Source of the DNA: Coliplasma sp045538555
GTDB lineage: Bacteria > Bacillota > Clostridia > Oscillospirales > CAG-382
Assembly: GCA_045538555.1 (NCBI GenBank)
Contig: JAZSRP010000038.1
Span: 1 to 46,061, forward strand
DNA length: 46,061 nucleotides
Direction of reading: 5' to 3'
Part shown: one piece after another, positions 32,663 to 39,929 of the stretch
Position numbering within the stretch: position 1 is the stretch's first letter
How the letters are laid out: each line of letters starts with the position of its first letter
Program-made: the position numbers and the translations under genes
Notes under the pieces: model-generated
The model's input: only the letters and a program-made list of their open reading frames with translations
Database searches by the model: none
Told to the model about the DNA's origin: nothing

Positions 32663-34222
32663 ATGACAGAACCACAAATTTACACCATCGTTGCTCTTGC
32701 GGTTTATGCGATAGCAATGGCGCTTATAGGCTGCTTTAGCTTTGGAAAATCAAAAACGCTGGACGGCTTTTTGATCGGAGGCAGAAATATCGGCGCTTGG
32801 GCAACTGCTTTTGCATACGGCACCACGTATTTCTCCGCAGTTGTTTTTGTGGGATATGCAGGTCAGCATGGCTGGAACATCGGCATCGGTGCCATTTGGA
32901 TCGGTATCGGAAATGCAGTGCTGGGATGCCTGCTCTCATGGCTTTTGTTTGCAAACAAGACCAGAAAAATGACAAAAAAGCTTGATGCCAAAACCATGCC
33001 CGATTATTTTGAAAAAAGATACAACTCAAAGGGCATGAAAATCCTTGCGGCTGTCATCATCTTTGTATTCCTTGTTCCTTATTCCGCAGCGGTTTACAAG
33101 GGTCTGGGCGCACTGTTTGATGCAGTTTTCCCCGGTGTGAAAACATGGGTATGGATGTTGATAATTGCGTCTCTAACCGCAGTGTATCTGGTTATTGGCG
33201 GTTATGTTGCAACTGCGTATACAAATCTTGTTCAGGGTGTTGTTATGATCGTGGGCGTTGTTTGCCTGGTAGTTGCTGTCATAGGCCATGAAAACGTTGG
33301 CGGCCTCAGCGGACTGATAGAAAAGCTGGGCAGTTTTGAGTCTCTTCCCGGAGATCCAAACCCCACCACGGGCAGCCAGCTCACAAATATTTTTGGCGGC
33401 TCCTCCTTCAAGTTCCTTTGCTTCAATATTATGCTTACAAGCTTTGGTACCTGGGGTCTTCCCCAGATGATCGGAAAATTCTATGCCATCAAGGACACTG
33501 ATGCTATCAAGCGAGGCACGGTTATTTCTACTATCTTTTGCATCGTGATAGGATGCGGTGCGTACCTGATCGGCTCCACCTCAAGACTTATTCTCGACGG
33601 TCAGCTTCCCGATGGCGGTATCGATTCCGTTATTCCCGCTGTTTTGATGAAAGTTCTCGGAAACGGCACGTTGGGGATTATTCTGCTTGCAATAATTATA
33701 GTTCTTTTGCTTTCGGCTTCGATGTCCACCCTTGTGGCAGTTGTTCTCACGTCTGCTTCTGCCGTTGCGGTAGACCTGATCCCCGCAATAAGAAAAAAAG
33801 AAACCAAAGCCGAGCACCAGATGCTTTCTACCAGAATACTGTGTCTTGTGTTTGTGGCTTGCTCCTTTATTTTTGCAACTCAAAACATTCCAATTATAGT
33901 CAATCTTATGTCTTTCTCTTGGGGACTTGTTTCCGGTTGCTTTATCGGCCCGTACGTTTGGGGTCTGTTTTCCAAAAAGATCACCAAGATCGGTGCCTTT
34001 TCGGGTATTCTTTCCGGCCTGCTCACCGTTGGTGGTGCAACCCTTGTGATCTCGTTGCAGTCGGGTTTTTCTGCCGCGGCGGCAAAATCTCCGGAGATGG
34101 GCGTGTGTGCAATGGCAGTGTCAATGATAGTTGTTCCTCTGGTCAGCGCATTTACCAAGAATAAAAAAGAGGACGCACAGCGCATAGATGAGATTTTTGA
34201 ATGTTACAATGAAGCGCAGTAA
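32663..34222 (+). CDS. sodium:solute symporter (SSS family)
   Basis: The 519-residue membrane transporter has about 13 hydrophobic segments. Landmarks include SKTLDGFLIGGRNIGAWATAF near the start (given here in part, from LDGFLIGGRN), FVPYSAAVYKGLGALF-like core sequence around 140-160, LTSFGTWGLPQMIGKFYAIK-like mid region (about 262-280) and LLLSASMSTLVAVVLTSASA (about 350-370). The family imports organic solutes such as proline, sugars, pantothenate or carboxylates with Na+. Substrate is unknown; position beside the acyl-CoA operon suggests a carboxylate. The ATG at 32663 follows GGGGAGGA; an earlier start lacks support. Confidence 0.9.
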   Translation: MTEPQIYTIVALAVYAIAMALIGCFSFGKSKTLDGFLIGGRNIGAWATAFAYGTTYFSAVVFVGYAGQHGWNIGIGAIWIGIGNAVLGCLLSWLLFANKTRKMTKKLDAKTMPDYFEKRYNSKGMKILAAVIIFVFLVPYSAAVYKGLGALFDAVFPGVKTWVWMLIIASLTAVYLVIGGYVATAYTNLVQGVVMIVGVVCLVVAVIGHENVGGLSGLIEKLGSFESLPGDPNPTTGSQLTNIFGGSSFKFLCFNIMLTSFGTWGLPQMIGKFYAIKDTDAIKRGTVISTIFCIVIGCGAYLIGSTSRLILDGQLPDGGIDSVIPAVLMKVLGNGTLGIILLAIIIVLLLSASMSTLVAVVLTSASAVAVDLIPAIRKKETKAEHQMLSTRILCLVFVACSFIFATQNIPIIVNLMSFSWGLVSGCFIGPYVWGLFSKKITKIGAFSGILSGLLTVGGATLVISLQSGFSAAAAKSPEMGVCAMAVSMIVVPLVSAFTKNKKEDAQRIDEIFECYNEAQ

Positions 34223-34281
34223 ACATTATAAGCGTTTTTCAAAAAACCGGTGAAGCAAAGTGCTTAAAAACACAAAAAAAC

Positions 34282-34324
34282 AAAAACCATAGCGCAGAGT
34301 GTCAAGTCTGTGCTATGGTTTTTT
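34282..34324. terminator. bidirectional terminator
   Basis: AAAAACCATAGCGCAGA (34282-34298) pairs with TCTGTGCTATGGTTTTTT (34307-34324). It serves the symporter gene and the convergent DUF368 gene. Confidence 0.88.
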
Positions 34325-34365
34325 ATTTTTCAAAAGAGTCGGACGGGGTACCTCGGTTTGATACG

Positions 34366-35199
34366 CTATTTCAGCTTTTCAAATTTTCTGTTAAACCTGT
34401 CCAGCATCAGTGCCGCGGCAATACCGCAGACGATGCAGACTGTGTTGATGATGCAGGACGAGACGGAGGAAGCAAAGCTGCCAAAAGGAATGATCATCAC
34501 AGTTGCGGCAATGACGATGCCAACAATGGCGTGAAACGAGACGGAGTAATGTCTGTCAAAGAGAGCGTTGACCGCTTTTGCAAACAGAATCACCGTTGCC
34601 AATGCTCCGATACCGCCCGGAATGAGAACGGACATTTCAAAGCTGCTGATGCCGTCAACAAAGGGCTGATACAGTCCCAGAGGCATCAAAAGGGTAGAAA
34701 AACTCATGCCCGGAGCAATGACGCTCAGAGCAAGACAGAACCCGCAAAACAGATACCATACAAATCCCGGCTCGATGGTGACTGACAGCATGTCAAGTCC
34801 GATCAGCAGAGCAAAAATTGCACCCATTGCTACAAAAAGGGATGCGTACGAGCCGGCAGAACGGCCCTGTTCACCCGCTTCTCTGAACAGAGAGGGGAGC
34901 ATTCCCGCAATAAGACCCACAAAAACACAGATGGATGGTGCCTCAAAGTTCTCCAGCAGATATGCCAACAGTTTGGCAATTCCGAGAAATCCCAGCACAC
35001 CGCCTATGCCGATGGGAATCAAAAGCGGCACGTGAGTCTTGAACCGCTTGAATGGGTTTGACAAAAACTCCATGATGGTTTTGTAGATACCAAAAACCAC
35101 ACACAGAACACCGCCGGATATGCCCGGCAGTACCGCCCCAAGCCCCACAAGGGCGCCCTGAAGTATACGCAGCAAAAATTTTGCGGGAGTTTGTTTCAT
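34366..35199 (-). CDS. DUF368 (PopT-type) membrane protein
   Basis: The 277-residue protein has about eight hydrophobic segments and the DUF368 signatures GALVGLGAVLPGISGGVL near the start and ALSVIAPGMSFSTLLMPLG in the second half; the two halves look like inverted repeats. DUF368 proteins (PopT) have been reported to recycle undecaprenyl phosphate across the membrane for wall synthesis. The start follows AGGTGAC on the minus strand. It is monocistronic with its own promoter. The family call is firm; the transported lipid is taken from work on relatives. Confidence 0.88.
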   Translation of the reverse strand: MKQTPAKFLLRILQGALVGLGAVLPGISGGVLCVVFGIYKTIMEFLSNPFKRFKTHVPLLIPIGIGGVLGFLGIAKLLAYLLENFEAPSICVFVGLIAGMLPSLFREAGEQGRSAGSYASLFVAMGAIFALLIGLDMLSVTIEPGFVWYLFCGFCLALSVIAPGMSFSTLLMPLGLYQPFVDGISSFEMSVLIPGGIGALATVILFAKAVNALFDRHYSVSFHAIVGIVIAATVMIIPFGSFASSVSSCIINTVCIVCGIAAALMLDRFNRKFEKLK

Positions 35200-35253
35200 A
35201 AGTCACCTGCACAAAAAGTATGGATACAAAAAGTTTATTGTCGTCATTTGCAT

Positions 35254-35281
35254 ATTATATCATTATTTTATTATATTGCAA
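35254..35281 (-). promoter_or_regulatory. promoter of the DUF368 gene
   Basis: On the minus strand TTGCAA (35276-35281) and TATAAT (35254-35259) are 16 bases apart. Confidence 0.65.
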
Positions 35282-35308
35282 GCAAAAAGCCAAAAAAGGG
35301 TTTGCAAT

Positions 35309-35402
35309 ATTCGTCAAAATACGCTTTTGGGTTTACATAATCATCAAAAATCAAACATTATGGGAAAATACAAAATTCCCCAAAAAACGACATGATTCGA
35401 CA
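35309..35402. promoter_or_regulatory. two Spo0A boxes upstream of spo0A
   Basis: ATTCGACAAAA at 35395-35405 (core TTCGACA 35396-35402) is the exact complement of the Spo0A box TTTTGTCGAAT. ATTCGTCAAAA at 35309-35319 differs by one base. Both lie 170-265 bases upstream of spo0A and suggest autoregulation. The rest of this AT-rich region has no supported gene. Confidence 0.6.
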
Positions 35403-35505
35403 AAAAAATACGAAAAACAGGTCAAAAATGCAGAAAATAAAGCAAAAATAGCGAATAATGTATTACGAAACTGGGAATAAAACCCAATTTTTTGGCCAAA
35501 AAGTA

Positions 35506-35535
35506 TTGCACCCATCCGTTTTTGTATGATAAAAT
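35506..35535 (+). promoter_or_regulatory. possible promoter of spo0A
   Basis: TTGCAC (35506-35511) and TAAAAT (35530-35535) are 18 bases apart, about 40 bases before the start codon. No clear sigma-H promoter was found. Confidence 0.5.
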
Positions 35536-35573
35536 GAATTCACTGAAACAAATCAACAAGGAGCGTACAAAAC

Positions 35574-36350
35574 ATGGAAAAAGCACGGGTGCTGGTAGCG
35601 GACAGCAACAGCGATTTCAGAAATCAATGTGTTCAGAGTCTCAGAAGACAGGACATAGAAGTGGTGGCAGAAGCGGCAGACGGGCAAGAAGCGTTTTCAA
35701 AAATGGTGAGAACAAAACCAAATATTGTGGTATCGGATCTGTATCTTGGAAAAATCGACGGTGTGGGGCTGATACGCACTGCAAAAAAGCAGCTGCCCGA
35801 TTCCTTTCCCGCATTTGTGATGTTGGCTTCCTTCAACAGCCAAAATCTTTTTGAAGAATGCTGTGAGGCGGGTGCGGCATACTGCATGCTCAAGCCGTTG
35901 GATTTCAATGCACTGGGAGACAGGATCAAGCGTCTTGCGGATAAGGGCAGAAAGAGAGGCACCGCATCTATTCCTACCAGAGACGAGTCGGATCTTGAGG
36001 CGCAGGTGACAAAAATCATTCATCAGATAGGAGTTCCCGCCCATATCAAGGGGTACCAGTACCTTAGGACCGCTATTATAATGGCAATTGACAACTCGGA
36101 GATAATCAATTCGGTAACAAAAATCCTGTATCCCTCCGTGGCAAAGCAGTACGGAACCACCAGCTCCCGTGTGGAGCGTGCCATCCGTCATGCCATTGAG
36201 GTGGCATGGGATAGGGGAGATCTGGATGTGCTCAATTCCTTTTTTGGATACACTGTGCAAAACTCACGCGGAAAACCCACCAACTCGGAGTTTATTGCAA
36301 TGATCGCAGACAACCTGCGTCTGAAAAACAAGGCGTTTGCCATGGCATGA
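35574..36350 (+). CDS. spo0A: Spo0A, master regulator of sporulation
   Basis: The 258-residue response regulator has a receiver domain (1-125, phosphoacceptor Asp55 in NIVVSDLYLG, Lys107 in MLKPLD) and the Spo0A-specific DNA-binding domain (about 140-252). The latter is highly typical: VTKIIHQIGVPAHIKGYQYL, then YGTTSSRVERAIRHAIEVAW. When phosphorylated, Spo0A switches cells to spore formation. Asp10 is present, but the second acidic-pocket residue is Ser11 and the usual Thr of motif MLTA reads MLAS. The start follows AAGGAG. It stands alone between its promoter and a terminator. Confidence 0.97.
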   Translation: MEKARVLVADSNSDFRNQCVQSLRRQDIEVVAEAADGQEAFSKMVRTKPNIVVSDLYLGKIDGVGLIRTAKKQLPDSFPAFVMLASFNSQNLFEECCEAGAAYCMLKPLDFNALGDRIKRLADKGRKRGTASIPTRDESDLEAQVTKIIHQIGVPAHIKGYQYLRTAIIMAIDNSEIINSVTKILYPSVAKQYGTTSSRVERAIRHAIEVAWDRGDLDVLNSFFGYTVQNSRGKPTNSEFIAMIADNLRLKNKAFAMA

Positions 36351-36425
36351 TTCCGGACGAGTATTAATATTGAAAAAACCAATCTGTTTTTATTCCTTTT
36401 TCTTTTCCCTCATACCTGCAGAAAG

Positions 36426-36455
36426 GGCACGGCACCAAAAAAACCGTGCTTTTTC
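36426..36455 (+). terminator. intrinsic terminator of spo0A
   Basis: GCACGG (36427-36432) pairs with CCGTGC (36444-36449), followed by TTTTTCTGTTTTTT. Confidence 0.75.
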
Positions 36456-36505
36456 TGTTTTTTGTGAAAAAAAGAAAAAAGCAGAGGAAATAATAAAAAA
36501 ACCTC

Positions 36506-36534
36506 TTGACACCTACATTCTTGTGTGTTATAGT
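36506..36534 (+). promoter_or_regulatory. sigma-A promoter of the rplU operon
   Basis: TTGACA (36506-36511) and TATAGT (36529-36534) are 17 bases apart; the start is near 36541. Confidence 0.85.
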
Positions 36535-36540
36535 GTTTGA

Positions 36541-36612
36541 TGCCGCATGTCTGGGGTCTTTCAAGTTGCGCTTTTGCACACCCCATCGCAGCGAGACCAA
36601 AGAAAGGATTGG
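36541..36612 (+). promoter_or_regulatory. L21 leader (ribosomal protein autoregulatory RNA)
   Basis: The leader of about 75 bases holds a GGGGT...ACCCC stem (36553-36583) and a purine-rich tail before rplU. Position, size and the paired arms fit the Firmicutes L21 leader, thought to mediate feedback on this operon by a ribosomal protein. Confidence 0.65.
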
Positions 36613-36619
36613 AATACTC

Positions 36620-36928
36620 ATGTTTGCAATAGTCGAGACCGGCGGAAAGCAGTACAAGGTCAGCGAGGGCGACATCATTTTTGTTGAAAAGCTGGCACTT
36701 GAGGAAGGCGCTACCTACACCTTCGAGAAGGTTCTGGCACTTGGCGGCGCAGAGGGCTTTGTAGCCGGCACCCCCACAGTTGATGCAACCGTTACTGCAA
36801 GCGTTGTTAAAAACGGCAAGGGCAAAAAGATCCACGTGCTTCGTTACAAGCCCAAAAAGGACTCCAAAAAGCACATCGGACACAGACAGCCCTACACCAA
36901 GCTTCAGATCCTCAGCATCGCAAAATAA
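36620..36928 (+). CDS. rplU: 50S ribosomal protein L21
   Basis: The 102-residue protein begins MFAIVETGGKQYKVSEGD and ends with the typical RYKPKKDSKKHIGHRQPYT followed by KLQIL. It binds 23S rRNA in the large subunit. The ATG at 36620 is set by AGAAAGGA and the homologous start. It overlaps prp by one base (TAATG), so translation is coupled. Confidence 0.98.
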   Translation: MFAIVETGGKQYKVSEGDIIFVEKLALEEGATYTFEKVLALGGAEGFVAGTPTVDATVTASVVKNGKGKKIHVLRYKPKKDSKKHIGHRQPYTKLQILSIAK

Positions 36929-37245
36929 TGGTCACCGCTACTTTCAGGACCGATGACATGGGACGTCACACCGGATTTTGTATCGGTGGGCACGCAGGCC
37001 ACGGAGTTGAGGGCAATGACATTGTCTGCGCTGCAGTCAGCGCCATGACCATGTTTTGTATCAACCTGATCAGTGAGACCTTTGGTGTCGATTCAGCCAC
37101 CGATGTGGATGAGTCCGAGGCGGTCATTGATTTTTCACTTTCATGTGAGAGCGATGTTGCATCCTCCGTATTGAGAGGATTTTGTGCAGAGCTTTTGGCT
37201 CTGGAGAGTGATTATCCTGATAATATCAGGGTTATCACGGAATAA
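36928..37245 (+). CDS. prp: ribosomal-processing cysteine protease Prp
   Basis: The 105-residue protease has the paired catalytic residues His22 (GGHAGHG) and Cys34 (DIVCAAVSAM) exactly as in the Prp family. It removes the N-terminal extension of L27, which is encoded next. Its gene lies between rplU and rpmA as in other Firmicutes, and the L27 here has the extension, so enzyme and substrate are matched within one operon. Confidence 0.96.
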   Translation: MVTATFRTDDMGRHTGFCIGGHAGHGVEGNDIVCAAVSAMTMFCINLISETFGVDSATDVDESEAVIDFSLSCESDVASSVLRGFCAELLALESDYPDNIRVITE

Positions 37246-37269
37246 TTATTACGAAAGGAGCTTTTTATC

Positions 37270-37557
37270 ATGCTCAGATTGTCGATTCAGTTTTTTGCAC
37301 ATAAAAAAGGTGTCGGTTCTACCAAGAACGGCAGAGACAGTGAGTCCAAGCGCCTTGGCGTCAAGAGACAGGACGGTCAGCTGGTTACCGCCGGCAACAT
37401 CCTGATGCGCCAGAGAGGCACCAAGATCCATCCCGGCACAAATGTCGGACGCGGCTCCGACGACACACTTTTTGCCCTTGTTGACGGCAGAGTCAAATTC
37501 GAGCCCATGGCAGGCGGCAGAAAAAAGGTCAGCGTTTACGCTGTAGAAGCCGAGTAG
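37270..37557 (+). CDS. rpmA: 50S ribosomal protein L27 with cleavable N-terminal extension
   Basis: The 95-residue protein begins MLRLSIQFFAHKKG. In Firmicutes, Prp cuts after the two Phe residues (here Phe8-Phe9), exposing AHKKG, whose N-terminus reaches the peptidyl-transferase centre. The core (GRDSESKRLGVKRQDG, then GNILMRQRGTKIHPG) is canonical. The start follows AAAGGAG. It is the last gene before a strong terminator. Confidence 0.98.
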   Translation: MLRLSIQFFAHKKGVGSTKNGRDSESKRLGVKRQDGQLVTAGNILMRQRGTKIHPGTNVGRGSDDTLFALVDGRVKFEPMAGGRKKVSVYAVEAE

Positions 37558-37569
37558 CAAGATTTTGTG

Positions 37570-37622
37570 CAAAGAGCACGTCGGGCAGGGTACGCCTTTC
37601 CCGACTGCTCTTTGTTTTTTGT
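37570..37622 (+). terminator. intrinsic terminator of the rplU-prp-rpmA operon
   Basis: CAAAGAGCACGTCGGG pairs with CCCGACTGCTCTTTG (37570-37614) with one bulged position, followed by TTTTTTG. Confidence 0.88.
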
Positions 37623-37658
37623 TTTTGAAAAAATCCCATGGCACGGGAGGTATAAAAA

Positions 37659-38921
37659 ATGTTTATAGACAAAGTAAATATCTATGTCAAGGCGGGCTCC
37701 GGCGGAAACGGATGCGTTTCATTCCGCCGCGAAAAATATGTGGCAAAGGGCGGCCCCGACGGCGGAGACGGCGGCAGGGGAGGCGACGTGGTGTTTGTTG
37801 CCGATGAGGGAAAAAATACCCTTTTGGATTTTAAATACAAACGCAAATTTGTTGCCGAAAACGGCGCTGACGGCGCAGGACGCAAATTCCACGGAAAAAA
37901 CGGAAAAAATCTTGAGATTCCCGTACCTCTCGGAACAGTGATCAGAGATACCGCCAGCGGTCAGATCATTCACGATATGTCCGATGGCATACCCTTTGTT
38001 GTGGCAAAGGGCGGAAAAGGCGGATGGGGAAACATCCACTTTGCCACCGCCACAAGGCAGGTGCCTCGCTTTGCAAAAAGCGGGCTCCCCGGCAGGGAGC
38101 GTGAGCTGACTCTTGAGCTCAAGATGCTTGCGGATGTGGGACTGGTGGGATTTCCCAACGTGGGCAAATCCACACTTTTGTCGGAGGTATCCTCCGCAAG
38201 ACCCAAGATAGCCAACTATCATTTTACCACCCTGTCCCCAAATCTCGGGGTAGTCAGCGTGTATGACGACAATTTTGTTATTGCCGACATTCCGGGGCTT
38301 ATCGAGGGTGCGTCCGACGGTCTGGGATTGGGACACGAATTTTTGCGTCATATTGACAGATGCCGTCTGATACTTCATATTTTTGACATTTCTGCCTCCG
38401 AGCGTGAGGATCCGCTGGAGGATATTATAAAAATAAATTCTGAACTGGAAAAATACAGCATCGACCTTGCCTCCCGTCCTCAGATTCTGGTGGGAAACAA
38501 GATCGATCTGGAATATACAGAGGAAAACGTCAACCGCATCACCGAGTATGCAGCAAAAAAGGGATATGAGTTTGTGCTTATTTCCGGCGGGCTGGGTGAG
38601 GGGGTTTCCGAGCTGATGAAAAAGGTTGCAAAAACCCTCAAGCAGCTTCCTCCGCTTACAAAATACGAGGCGGAGTACGAGGATGTGGTTGAAGCAGTGG
38701 ATATGTCAGTATCCGTTGCTGTGGACAACGGTATTTATACCGTTACGGGTGCATGGCTCATACGGCTTTGCAACGATATCAATTTTGATGACTATGAATC
38801 ACTGCAGTATTTCCAGCGTGTGCTTCGTGACAGGGGTGTTATCGATGCACTTGAGCAGGCGGGTATCCAGGAAGGTGATACCGTCAGTATGTACGGTATA
38901 GAATTTGAATTTATGTATTGA
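37659..38921 (+). CDS. obg: Obg-family GTPase
   Basis: The 420-residue GTPase acts in late assembly of the 50S ribosomal subunit. It has the glycine-rich Obg fold (1-158, GGPDGGDGGRGGDVVF), the G domain with G1 GFPNVGKS (164-171), G3 DIPG (210-213) and G4 NKID (280-283), and the C-terminal OCT domain (about 345-420, ending YGIEFEFMY). The last domain is present in the Bacillus-type proteins. The start follows GGGAGG. Its stop overlaps the end of the convergent S1-domain gene by 11 bases. Confidence 0.97.
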   Translation: MFIDKVNIYVKAGSGGNGCVSFRREKYVAKGGPDGGDGGRGGDVVFVADEGKNTLLDFKYKRKFVAENGADGAGRKFHGKNGKNLEIPVPLGTVIRDTASGQIIHDMSDGIPFVVAKGGKGGWGNIHFATATRQVPRFAKSGLPGRERELTLELKMLADVGLVGFPNVGKSTLLSEVSSARPKIANYHFTTLSPNLGVVSVYDDNFVIADIPGLIEGASDGLGLGHEFLRHIDRCRLILHIFDISASEREDPLEDIIKINSELEKYSIDLASRPQILVGNKIDLEYTEENVNRITEYAAKKGYEFVLISGGLGEGVSELMKKVAKTLKQLPPLTKYEAEYEDVVEAVDMSVSVAVDNGIYTVTGAWLIRLCNDINFDDYESLQYFQRVLRDRGVIDALEQAGIQEGDTVSMYGIEFEFMY

Positions 38922-39858
38922 TCTCCCGTAGGTCAAAGACGCTTTCGATGACCTTGTCGCAATTTGCGGGCGAGTACCGCCAGCGATCAATGTGTGATAC
39001 GTCGGGATAATCATATTCTCTCAACCGCACCTCGGTATCAGAGGCGTCGATAATGGCAAGCTTGACCTTCATTCTTTCGGGTATAATGTTTTTTATATAA
39101 ACTGCGGCGCTCTGCCCCTCAAAAACATCGTCCCGATACTCTGCAAGTCCGGCAAGGTTTGGGGTCAACTCCACAAAAATGCCGTAGTCTTCAACCGAAC
39201 GAATGATTCCTGCCGCAGTTTGGCCGGGTGAGAATTGCATTGCATTTTCTTCCCACGTGCCCAAAAGCTCACGGTGTGACAGTGTGAGCCGTCCGCAGGA
39301 GTCGGAGCTTTTTACCACCGCTTTGATGATCTGTCCGTTTTTGAACCTGTCCGATGGGTGAGAAATACGTGATACCGACATGCAGTCGATGGGTAGCAGC
39401 GAGATTATGCCGCATCCCACGTCGCAAAAGGCGCCAAAAGGGTCAAGCCGAGTGATTTTTGCTTCGATCACGTCTCCTGCACTGAGAGAGGCGATCTTGT
39501 GCTGTGAGCATTTCATTTGCGCCAGACGGCGTGATAGGATGGGGACAGGCGTTCCCGAGGCATCCCGTTGGATGTCGGTGATAACAAAACAGCAGGGTTT
39601 TCCTACACGGGAGATGACCGCAATTTCCTTTGGTCTGGTCCCGTCATGGGTAAAAACACATTCACCGTCCGGAATGATTCCGCAAAAATCCCCCATTTTT
39701 ACACGGAGGGAGCCGTCGGAATCGCACAAAAACCCTACACCCTCCAGTATGACACCGTCTTCCATTGCCACACGGAGGGCTTCTTCTGAGGAATAATAAC
39801 GGGAGTTGCGGTCAGATCTCAGATTTTTTCCTTCAAAACAATATTCATTTTGCTTCAT
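38911..39858 (-). CDS. S1-domain RNA-binding protein
   Basis: The 315-residue protein contains S1-type beta-barrels: one clear domain at about 123-195 (SLSAGDVIEAKITRLDPFGA), another at about 205-275 (GIIRSVEDYGIFVELTPNLA) and a more divergent one at about 35-110. It resembles the short ribosomal-protein-S1-like proteins of Clostridia that probably bind mRNA or the ribosome. The ATG at 39856-39858 is set by AAAGGAGCC on the minus strand; a start at 40056 would run into prfA. It is divergent from prfA and overlaps obg at the 3' end. Confidence 0.85.
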   Translation of the reverse strand: MKQNEYCFEGKNLRSDRNSRYYSSEEALRVAMEDGVILEGVGFLCDSDGSLRVKMGDFCGIIPDGECVFTHDGTRPKEIAVISRVGKPCCFVITDIQRDASGTPVPILSRRLAQMKCSQHKIASLSAGDVIEAKITRLDPFGAFCDVGCGIISLLPIDCMSVSRISHPSDRFKNGQIIKAVVKSSDSCGRLTLSHRELLGTWEENAMQFSPGQTAAGIIRSVEDYGIFVELTPNLAGLAEYRDDVFEGQSAAVYIKNIIPERMKVKLAIIDASDTEVRLREYDYPDVSHIDRWRYSPANCDKVIESVFDLREINT

Positions 39859-39883
39859 AAAAGAAATGGCTCCTTTTCTTTTT

Positions 39884-39911
39884 TTGACTGTTCGGTTTGC
39901 TAATCTATATG
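39884..39911 (+). promoter_or_regulatory. possible promoter of prfA
   Basis: TTGACT (39884-39889) and TATATG (39906-39911) are 16 bases apart, about 18 bases before the start codon. Confidence 0.5.
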
Positions 39912-39929
39912 AAGCAGGGAGGTTTTTAT

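Noticed and set aside
35220..35480. 86-codon rightward frame upstream of spo0A
   Set aside because: Low-complexity Lys/Ile/Asn-rich sequence in AT-rich control DNA, no ribosome binding site.
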